From the NCBI RefSeq assembly GCF_963675165.1, contig NC_087381.1, forward strand, positions 372,001-436,000: 64,000 nt of DNA, written 5' to 3'. The position numbers and the translations under genes are program-made. The DNA is from Halichondria panicea (Eukaryota > Porifera > Demospongiae > Suberitida > Halichondriidae). Below the pieces are notes generated by a model that was given only the letters and a program-made list of their open reading frames with translations, ran no database searches and was not told the DNA's origin. Of the stretch, positions 48,701 through 57,682 are shown in pieces (position 1 is the stretch's first letter; each line of letters opens with the position of its first letter).

Positions 48701-51700
48701 ATTCTCTAAGATCAGCAAATCCCCGGAGGGCACACTTGAGCATGAGAACAATTGTTATTCATTGCCTTAGGACATACAATAGGAGCTAGTGTTCCTCTCA
48801 GAAAGCTTTGATCGAGATCTCAGCTGATAAGTGCATTCGGACAACAGATCACAGCTGGTTAGCAACGTGGGAACAGATGGCTTCAAATAGACTGATAGAC
48901 AAATGCTCTCGCAGTGATTGCGAGAAAAAATGCACTAGACCACGACACCACACCCCCTTTAGAGACGATTTCGCCCCTTCTTAGAGTATCACAAAACAGT
49001 CGCGTTTCATTTTAGGAAACTTTCTTTAGAGGAATAAGCATAAATTATTGATGGCCAGTTGGAATTTTGTGGTGTATGTGTAAGGTCAACAATGGTAATC
49101 CCCTTAAGTGGATTTTATTGTCTCATAATCATAATGTGGTATTGTTCAAGCTCCAATTTTGGCTAAGGGTAGTTGGTATGTGTGGGACTGGGGGCTCTTA
49201 ATTATAGAGTACACATTTGTAATGGCATGAAACAATGGCTGCAGTGTAGGAGAGAGTGGGTCGGTGATGTACAACAGAACCCACCATTACTGAACAAATT
49301 ATCGAGTAGTAATGAGATTACGTCCCCACGCATGTATAGAGCTGTTGTAAACAATCTCTATGCGTGAAACCACATCCATTGTGGATCTATACTATAATGT
49401 ATATTCTGCATGCATACACTGCCACCAATGTATGTATTTGCGTGTATATAATCTGATTTAAACATAAATATTATGAAAGAAGCTATATATGTATGTATTT
49501 ATTTTGTAAGCATTATTTTAATTAGTTGGTAGACAATACACGAATACACGACCGGACCAACGTAACCTAATTTAACAATTTTAACAATTATGGGAAAAGG
49601 TGTTGGTGTGTATTTTGTACAGAGCATTATTATTTATTTGTGAGGCCATTCCGACAATTTTAAGATCAACACTATCTAGTTCTATAACGGACAGTGAACT
49701 TTGTAAAGCTAATCTGTACCCTGGAAGTTAAAACTTTGTAAATATAGCACGTAAACGGTCACATGACAGAACAGTCACATGACAGAACAGTCACATGACA
49801 GAACAGTCACATGACAGAACAGCTATGTACATAATTCTATAATGCATTTTATCCGGAACTGAGATACTGGAAGTTAAGACTATGTAAATATAGCACACAA
49901 AGAGCATATAGGCCAACATTATAGCCATGTATACGTATTATTATTACGTACGTAATGCTTTTACGATAATTACCTCCGGAACTGAGACACTGGAAGTTAT
50001 GACTATATAAGTATAGCACATGCACACACAGACACAGACTCAGTCTGACAGAAAAGCTAGCTATATATAGGTCACTATTAGTTACAGATAATAATAATCA
50101 CCGCCAGAACTTATGGAGTATCAAGTATCACTGCAGACAGTCGGACAGGAAGAACTTGTGTCAATGTTCTCAGATTTCATCATGGAATGTTTATATGAAT
50201 TGCACTGTATGTATAACCTCAAGCAGCCAGAAATTGGTTTTGGCTTGTCTGCTAAAGAGACCACGAAATTGCCTAACATACAAAATAACATGTGGCGATC
50301 TTTATAATAATTATTAAATTCAACTCACAGGATGGCATTTTCAAAAGAGTAACAACATGGAAGACTAGAGTGGTACAGTACATGGAAGATTGTTTTAATT
50401 AATAGGTCATACAAGCTTCCAAGGATGTAAGAAACCAACGCACCACCCCCCCTCCAATTATCCCCAAGACGGCCGGCACAAAAACAGGAACCAACTGTAA
50501 ATTTAATTACTAAGCTAACGAGGTGTGGAAAGCATATTCAAAGAGTCTCGTTGCATGGAGGTGTGGTCATGAATAATATACGAGAGGACAATCTTCAGAC
50601 CCACGTACCTTGTCATTATCGGCTAGTTACCATATAAGGTAGGGTCGCTGTATCAGGCTACACGTAGGTGATGGTTTCCATGGGGAGGTCACGCAAACGA
50701 AATAACATTGTTTTACACAAACTACCTATAGTAATTCAAGCAAGTGAAACAAGATACGCTAGATATATGGTTGGAAGTTAATTATACCACCTGGGAAATG
50801 TTGTCACTGTTGTCTTAGTCATTCTTACTGTGTATATATATACACTCGAGTTGTGACTATATAATTATATTAAGCGTCCAATGAAAATACATACGTAGCT
50901 GATGATGCTCTAATTATTGGCACAGTCGTACATCACTTTATGTCTTCCGGAACTACTTATAAAAGTCATCAAAGCATTACTAAATAATGTGGCAGGCCAA
51001 ATGGGCTCTTCTATAGACAACCTTCTAGGCAACAGAATTGTCCGAAGGTCTACTATACAATCCCAAACGTGCTGCACATGGACAAACACCGTCTACTATA
51101 AACACTCACTATAATTATATACAGGCGCTGTGTGTATGCTGATGACATCGTACGTACGACAATGAAACCTAAATTTCAAATCTTATGATCATTGAAGATG
51201 GTATGCAGGGAAAATGTGATTATCAAAGTGGAAATGTAATCACTAATTATAGGCCTAAAGACGAGGTAATTGTACGGCTTTTATTTATACTACAAACCAG
51301 GTACACACAATTACACCAAACGTGTCAGAATTCAAAGTGTAAAGAAGTTCATATTTAGGGGAAAAAATGTCGTGTGGTTTGGCATGTTATTTTGTTAAGG
51401 GCAATTTACTCCTAAAATATCCCTCCCACATTGTTCTTATCAACTTATGATTAGCACTAGTCACCACATGAGAGGAAGACAACCGATAATTCGGATAAAA
51501 TACAATAATAATAACATAGCACGCTCTAATAGAGCATCAGCTTTTATTACTGTATACCCCGAGGCATTACGTTATTTACAGCATAGCAACTACGTAGCGG
51601 TAGCTATCAGTGAAATGCCCCAAAGTTTGGCTATTTTCAAGGCCTTAATCACACAAACTTGCCTCTTTTATGTGGTAAACTAGGCCTAAGAGGTGGTTAT

Positions 51701-52700
51701 TTTGTCTAGAGGTGGTTGAGTACCAACCACTACCAAACAGTGTGGGCACATCTCTGAGCTACGTATTCCGCCCCAGGGAAAAACAATTACATTAGTGTAT
51801 ATACTTAGAACAAGAAGATTCTTACCTGGGAATCATAAATGTTGTCAGCATCCGTAGATTCTGCTGAATCAGGAGCATATCCGCCACCACTGTCCTGCAT
51901 ATAATCCCCTCGCTGTTCCTCTGTTCCCTCTCTTGGAGCCACGCCCCCTTTCACAGCGTACTTGGCGGGTGTGGATGCACTGCGGGACCTGTAGTAGCCG
52001 GGCTCAGATGATGAGTACGCACTCGCAGGTTGCTTTCTCTGGTGATCCTCGACTTTGTCCTCGTGATAATGGTAGCGGGTCACAGGGTAACCATCTGGTA
52101 CTGAAGCAAGAGGGAGAGAAAAAGTAAATGAACTGGAAATAACAATTCTAATAAATAGGTACTTAGTGTCCATCAGGTTTAGAGACAACTTGTATTCAGT
52201 CCATTCTCCATTCTAGCTATACGTACATGCACGTATATAGATGTCGACTCTGGCATTGTTATTCATTTTCTAGCCAACAGTTGGAAGCTAATTCTCATGA
52301 AGGATGTTTACAACGGAAAATGTACTCAATTCAATGAATGAAACTTCCCTACCTTTCCCCTTAGCAAGTGCAACTAGCTATAGCGGTACAATCCTACTCT
52401 GCATGCATACTAGCTAGCTGTATACAACCCTGGAGAGAGTCTCTTGTACTCCTTTCATCCAGTGGAACTTATTGCTCTACTGACATGCAAGCTGAGCTCT
52501 AGACTAGAAATTATTAAATTAAGCTATTGCTCTAGTTGGTGAACTTGATATGCACACTGCAAGATATAATAGAGTAATCTAAGACTATACTGCAGCATGG
52601 TAGACTCTTGCTTGAGCTAAACTACAGTAGCTTGTAGCCAGCAGCACTGGCTTGTTGCAATACATGACTTATAAATCTATTGCTTACTCCATCCTTCCAT
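31564..52700 (-). CDS. APC: Adenomatous polyposis coli (APC) homologue
   Basis: Exons (minus strand): 52688-52700 (candidate first exon, MEGW), 51826-52100, 44432-44520, 43033-43132, 42699-42881, 34841-35104 and 31564-34572. All are phase-compatible and give about 1,310 residues. The coiled coil IAQLEQERTSLIQEL and the following helices match human APC (LEELEKERSLLLADL). The last exon holds the armadillo domain: INLTYGDVHNKSELCK, VLRNLSWRA, SALWNLSAHS, NVGGILKNLSV, GTLWNLSARCREDQRLLW, GALRNLLAFG. The tail of about 300 residues is Ser/Arg-rich and shows no FxVExTPxCFS-type 20-residue repeats, 15-residue repeats or SAMP motifs. APC scaffolds microtubule and polarity complexes and, in bilaterians, beta-catenin destruction. 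Two introns exceed 7 kb, unlike all neighbours. The 13-nt first exon is tentative. Confidence 0.9.
36377..36945. mobile_element. MITE with 45-bp minisatellite (copy 2)
   Basis: Left AACCTTTTATTAGAGACAAC, right GAGGTGAAAAGGTT. About ten tandem copies of a 45-bp unit (ACAGTGTACACAGTGGGACC, ACACTATAGGCTCTGTACAC, TAGCT) lie between. Right of the array is the constant segment ACACTGCAGGTCAATTAGAG. The unit length is a multiple of three, so long open frames through it are artefacts. Confidence 0.75.
40875..41175. repeat. Tandem duplication of about 165 bp
   Basis: Two copies beginning GATTCAATAGCTTTATGACT and ending GCATGACCGCAATTAAAAT, with a few substitutions and a small indel. It lies in the large APC intron. 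Confidence 0.8.
41862..41993. repeat. Tandem duplication of about 62 bp
   Basis: Two copies of CAATTACTGCATGGAAACAC followed by ACCCAACCAGTGTGGTAGCC and AACTAAGCGCACAT, nearly identical. In the APC intron. Confidence 0.75.
42920..43018. repeat. (GT)n microsatellite next to an APC acceptor
   Basis: About 45 GT units with few interruptions. On the coding (minus) strand this is (CA)n filling most of the 151-bp intron 42882-43032, just upstream of the acceptor of the exon that begins at 42881. Confidence 0.9.
45575..45723. repeat. Compound (CA)n / (CACGCA)n microsatellite
   Basis: Pure CA, then CTCACG, about twelve CACACG units and again CA. A compound pattern with a regular CG every six bases. 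In the APC intron. Confidence 0.9.
46591..46767. mobile_element. MITE with minisatellite (copy 3, about one unit)
   Basis: Left AACCCTTTTTGCAAACCTTA, right TAAGTGAGGTGAAAAGG. Only one 45-bp unit is present, so this copy shows the element near its unexpanded form. The CTGCAGGTCA word is doubled. Confidence 0.7.
47467..47722. mobile_element. MITE with minisatellite (copy 4, about four units)
   Basis: Left AACCTTATTAGAGAAAACAT, right GAGTTGAAAAGGGTT, with about four 45-bp units and the CACTGCAGGTCAATA segment. In the APC intron. Confidence 0.7.
49758..49821. repeat. Four 16-bp repeats, each with TCACATGA
   Basis: The unit AGTCACATGACAGAAC occurs four times without change. Each contains TCACATGA, close to the CLEAR/M-box site of MITF/TFE-type bHLH-ZIP factors. 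It lies in the 7.3-kb APC intron; regulatory use is inference. Confidence 0.7.
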
Positions 52701-53852
52701 TATAGAAGCCTTGACTTTGTTGCACTTTAGAAATCAATATACTGATGCTGCAGAGAGTCTCTTGTTTCGCTGGTCAGTAGTGTTGACGAACTTGATGAAA
52801 CACAGTTAGCTAGCTAGAGCAATGTTGTGGCAATGATTGCTGATTGAGCCACTGATAAGCAGCCAGCAATAATTAATTAATTAATGCGAGGGGGTGGAAT
52901 TGTGAAGGTGGGCAGGGCTACCCTATGAATATTGTTCATGTTATGATCAACCTCGTATTGTCGCCGTGAACAATAGCACAGACAATGAATACTATTACGG
53001 CTAGCCTCGTTTTGCCGCCGCGACTATTATTCACACATTGCCAGAAAACACAACAAACAAACAAACAAACAAACACATAAAATGTCACAAAAATAACTGC
53101 ATACAAATTAATTGTCTTTGTAACTATTAACTGTGTCTTGGTCTTGGCAGAGTCTGTACAGAGCTAGATCTAGATCGTCCCTGTGTGCATGCATGCAATG
53201 TGTACAATTATGTATACCGGCATGTAGTGGGAATTACTATAACAAAAATTAATGTTGCATGAACTAGGGTACTGTATAACCATCCTTGGTTTCAATATCG
53301 TATTACTTGCAAGTGAAAAACCTTTGCAAATGAGCCAAATCAGACCCTTTGCAGCTTCATTACTAACTACGCTGCATGGCTAGGATAGTGTGTAATACTG
53401 CTAGTTCATGTGATTTTATTGCTGCGAAATGGTCAACGCTTGCAAATTAAATTCGCAATACTTATGTCTGGTGCTCGCAAAACATTCTAGTAGTACGGTA
53501 AGTAATTGATCTGTGACTGTACTTTCGGAAGTACTTTAGACTTAGCATATAATTACAGTAGGGAATATGCACACTGTGTACACTGAGGGATGTATAATTG
53601 TAATTTAATTAAACTCGTCAATTGAATTAGCACTGGGCTACTATGTATATCATTTACACCCACTATTTCTCCAGGCATAACTTTTCCTATGGGATTTATC
53701 CCAGAGGTAGGGTGATTGATGATGACATTGGTCCCACTGATGGGTCTAATTAAATGTGACACTTGAGTAGACTATGGTAAAGATAAAATGTGCCGACTCA
53801 GCATGCAGCAAGACAACAGGAAGGATGCATATTATAGCAAATCAACGACTAT

Positions 53853-54025
53853 TACAGCGGAACCGACTCTTAGCGGCCACCCCTGAAGAAAGGCCAGCTT
53901 CGATATAGAGGACAGGTACCAAATGAACAGTTTGTGTACAAAACAACCTCTCAACAAAGGCCACCTCTGTATAAAGGCCAAAACATTTCCCCAAAGGTGT
54001 CCGTTATAGAGGGCTTTCACTGTAT
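53853..54025. mobile_element. MITE, TACAGTGGAACC family
   Basis: About 173 bp, left TACAGCGGAACCGACTCT, right GAGGGCTTTCACTGTA. The body CAAATGAACAGTTTGTGTAC and AACAAAGGCCACCTCTGTAT matches the copies at 4.85 and 18.04 kb. Confidence 0.65.
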
Positions 54026-55077
54026 ACTGTAATTATTCGAAATATCAAAAAATAACTACGTCTGTGAAACGCGCTAGTGTACACAAATCATGCTAAAAAA
54101 ATGTCAAAGTGGGCGTACTATTCAATTTAACTGTAAGGCTCCATAAACTTTATATTTGTGGTTTTGGATGGATGAGTTTATTAAAATACCTCGTGTGGGA
54201 CAATTGCGAAAGTAGTTAACACAACATTGACCCCGTTGACCCCGTGCATAGTGTTGTGAAAACATCACCTACTGATGCTTTTGTGCTGAAAGGACCTACT
54301 CAACGATGCGTAAACGAACAACATGCACGGATACAACAGGTTACTAAGCACTGCATACCGTATATATCACTAGGAATGTTTTGCGAGCATCAAACATATG
54401 CGAACTTTGATAACTTCGCAGCAATAAAATCGCAAAACCTAAATTAGTACTGGTAATTGACACACGATCCTTGCCAGAACGCAATAGTTAGATCGTAAAG
54501 GGTTAACTCATTCACAAAGGTTTTTCACTCGCAAAATATTTGTAGCCCATTCTTTTCGCAATACTTAGAAATGCAATCAATGCTTGTATACAGTGTCATT
54601 CACAATCGATTAACCTCGCATTACAAACCCGAGATATACGATACTACAAGTGCACTTACTGCAAAGAGTTAATAAATGGATCAAGCTACTGAAATTTCAA
54701 CTTCTCATCACATGTATGTTTGTCGGAACCCAATGAAATTGGCTGGATATAGTATCAATAATAATATTGTCATTAGCATTAACATTTCTTTGGCAGTGCT
54801 TCTGGTGGAAGATTAATTTGAATGAAATTGTTTTGAGAAAGCAACAAGTGGGGCAATTACAGCTGGCTTTGTTTCTTTAGGGCGTACCGTATGCTCGAGT
54901 CTATGCAGCCAGGTGTGTTTAGAAAGCAGAGGGATATGCCCACACTGGTCGGTGGTGGTTGTGGTTTTGGTACTAACCACCTCCAGTTTACCACAACATT
55001 CGTGTGTGCATCGAGATTGAGGTTAAGGATCGAAAATAGCCGAACATTCTGAGCACAAGATGCACGAGATGTTACAG

Positions 55078-55649
55078 CCCTTTTCACCTCACTTAAGTAA
55101 AATTGTACAAGCAAAAAGCAGAATGCTATCATTCTAATTGACCTGCAGTGTGTAGACTAGTGTACAGAGCCTATAGTGTGGTCCCACTGTGCGCACTGTA
55201 GCTAGTGTACAGAGCCTATAGTGTGGTCCCACTGTGCGCACTATAGCTAGTGTACAGAGCTTATAGTGTGGTCCCACTGTGTGCACTGTAGCTAGTGTAC
55301 AGAGCCTATAGTGTGGTCCCACTGTGTGCACTGTAGCTAGTGTACAGAGCCTATAGTGTGGTCCCACTGTGCACACTGTAGCTAGTGTACAGAGCCTATA
55401 GTGTGGTCCCACTGTGCGCACTGTAGCTAGTGTACAGAGCCTATAGTGTGGTCCCACTGTGCACACTGTAGCTAGTGTACAGAGCCTATAGTGTGGTCCC
55501 ACTGTGCACACTGTAGCTAGTGTACAGAGCCTATAGTGTGGTCCCACTGTGTGCACTGTAGCTAGTGTACAGAGCCTATAGTGTGGTCCCACTGTAGCTA
55601 GTGGTTGAATTATGTTTTCTCTAAAAATGTAGAGTTTAATTGAAAAGGG
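55078..55649. mobile_element. MITE with 45-bp minisatellite (copy 5, reverse)
   Basis: Inverted relative to copies 2-4: left CCCTTTTCACCTCACTTAAG, then CTAATTGACCTGCAGTGTGT, about ten 45-bp units, then GAAAAGGG. Units differ mostly at the TGTGCGCACTG / TGTGTGCACTG positions. Confidence 0.75.
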
Positions 55650-55908
55650 TAGTTTCATCATTAGACAACACTGCCTCAGGTAATACAATGACACACCGTA
55701 CACCCACCACACCTAGTCCACAATAGCAGCCCTCAGGCTTCTATTGGAGAACAGCATATTAGGGAGCATAATTATTGAAAGAGCTCCTTTAGTGATTCAG
55801 TTTCTTTCATGTGGTATGTATAATTATGTACAAACTCAACAATTTTGTTTGTACCACAATTAAATATTTAGATCAATTAAAAATAATTAACAATACCCCA
55901 AAGGCCCA

Positions 55909-57399
55909 TTAATTATGACTCACCTTGACAGTTGAATCACGTCTTCGTAGTGTTTGATTGAATCTCCGTCTTCCGTACACTTTAGCGGCTTCTTCTCTCT
56001 CCTGATTGGTTACTTTGCTGTCGTCAAGGTGACGTAACTTTGGGAGGTGACTGAGAACATATTGTCTGTGTGCGTGTGCGCGTATGTACAATCATCATAA
56101 ATGCCTAGAAAACACTGCAATTTTTTGGTAAGTGAAAACCTTTGCAAATGAGCCAAATCTGTAGAAAATTGGCAAAAAATAATTTGCGATCTGGCAAGAG
56201 GATCGTGACGTCATACAAGTATACTGGTATAAAGGTATTTGCGATATTACTTTTGCGAACCATTAGCATTCGCAATTAAAGTTAATTATAGGCTCACCTA
56301 TAATCTTCATAATCTTTTTTACTGCCTCCATTGAAGTAACTCGGAGCAGCCTCGTTATTCATCATGGATAACTGGTATAAGTTAGGACAGCACTGAGCTA
56401 CGTTGCCGATGAATATTGACAGGTTTTTTATTTCGTTTTTGTTGACCCATAGGATTTTTAGTTTTGGTAGCGGTGGAAATACAGAGTGTGAGTGTATCCG
56501 GTTTGTATCCAGTATTAGGGTGCAAAGGTCAGTGAGCTCGAATAGCGAGCGAAGGTCTCTGAAACCATATCGTCAAGGAAACACAATCATTGGGTAAATC
56601 TTACCATATATGGTTATTATTTACCAGCCATGCATTAATTAACTGCATGGTATACAATAATGCATATGTTATGTACACATCAAGTTATCCCTAGGGGGAG
56701 TACATGTGCATACAATGACAACCTCATAGTTAGATACTAGTGCGTATTTGCAAACATTGCCTTCGAGGCTTGACTACACTTGACAACGGGACACTAAGTA
56801 TGAGTTGTACGTGGGCATAGTAACCCTCGAACTGTTCCCCATGTAGTTCCCATGTAGAGCTAATCAACTAGTGACAATCCTACTCCATTTAAGACGGAAC
56901 ATTGATGACAAATACATCACCATAATATTATTAGCCTAGTGGGGTGTGCTGTTAAGGCCAACTATTGTTTAAAAGAATGCACTTATTAAACTGCATGTGT
57001 TGTACATGTGTTGTACATATGCATGTGTTGTACATAATTTATACAGTGTAGGGGATAAAGGTATAAGCAGTTAGTACTGTAGTGCAGTGCTGGTAGGTTG
57101 CAGAACAAAATTTAATGTGCAGTTGCTATTTTTTAGTTTTTAACAAGATGACCCTTTATCAAACATTTACAAGGTAAAACCACAGACCACCTTGTAGAGC
57201 TACAAGCTTGAACAAGCTAAATACAACAGTGATTAATTATATTATAGTGAGGATACGATAGTTCATTGTTGCTCAGGTCAAGATAAGTAACGCCGGATAA
57301 TCTCGGTATAAGCTCTCTGGGTAGCTCCTTAAAGCCACGGTAGGCCAAACTGTACATGACATCTTGTTCATTGCCTGCACTGGATGTAGCCATCTCCAA
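55909..57399 (-). CDS. LRMDA-like: LRMDA-like leucine-rich-repeat protein
   Basis: Three exons (minus strand): 57257-57399, 56298-56558 and 55909-56065, about 186 residues. Leucine-rich repeats: YLDLSNNELSDLRSLFELTD, LCTLILDTNRIHS and LKILWVNKNEIKNLSIF. An LRR cap follows (NLYQLSMMNN, VLSHLPKLRHLDDSKVTNQE then REEA). Spacing and the cap match vertebrate LRMDA (C10orf11), a small LRR protein tied to melanocyte differentiation and Rab32/38 trafficking. That role cannot be assumed here. At 55924 an AAG|GTGAGT donor precedes the stop by a few codons, so the protein may continue into an unseen exon. Head to head with the pseudokinase gene. Confidence 0.75.
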
Positions 57400-57682
57400 A
57401 TTAAACTCTCGGGACCAGTAGCTTGTGTATAAAACTCTTCAAACTTCAGCTAGCTATAATTATTGCGTAAGTCAGCAACAACCAGTCACATGGCATACAG
57501 TTTCTCTTGGCTTCTTGCAGGAAAAGAGGGAGGGGCTGCTCTGCCAGTGCTGAGCCTCGCCCCCCGTAAATTAACACTGATCTCTATTGTAGGGGCGAAA
57601 TTCTCAGCTAACTAACTCAACTCGACAACTAGCTAGCTGAAATCAAGACACACTTTTAGACACTTTTATACACTATAATTAT
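57400..57682. promoter_or_regulatory. Likely bidirectional promoter, LRMDA-like / pseudokinase
   Basis: 283 bp between divergent starts. Includes GCCTCGCCCCCCGTAAATT and a GGGAGGGGCTG box, more GC-rich than its surroundings. Shared promoter use is inferred from spacing. Confidence 0.45.

Larger units (their letters stand above)
44521..51825 (-). other. 7.3-kb APC intron
   Basis: No certain exon. It holds a diverged foldback repeat (45.04-45.37 kb), the (CA)n/(CACGCA)n satellite, two minisatellite elements (46.6 and 47.5 kb), the 16-bp TCACATGA array (49.76-49.82 kb) and a copy of the GTGTGGGCACATC repeat (51.66-51.76 kb). A small frame at 50113-50307 has no recognisable domain. Confidence 0.6.
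52701..55908. other. Intergenic region, APC / LRMDA-like
   Basis: No coding exon recognised. Contains MITE 53853-54025 (TACAGCGGAACC to CACTGTA), a GTGTGGGCACATC repeat in minus orientation near 54.92-55.05 kb, the minisatellite element 55078-55649, and AT-rich sequence with TTCGCAA/TTGCGAA words. APC promoter elements should lie near 52.7-53.5 kb but I see no clear motif. Confidence 0.5.

Noticed and set aside
50113-50307. 64-residue frame MEYQVSLQTVGQEELV
   Set aside because: Reads somewhat like protein, but no domain, no partner exon and no homology I can name.
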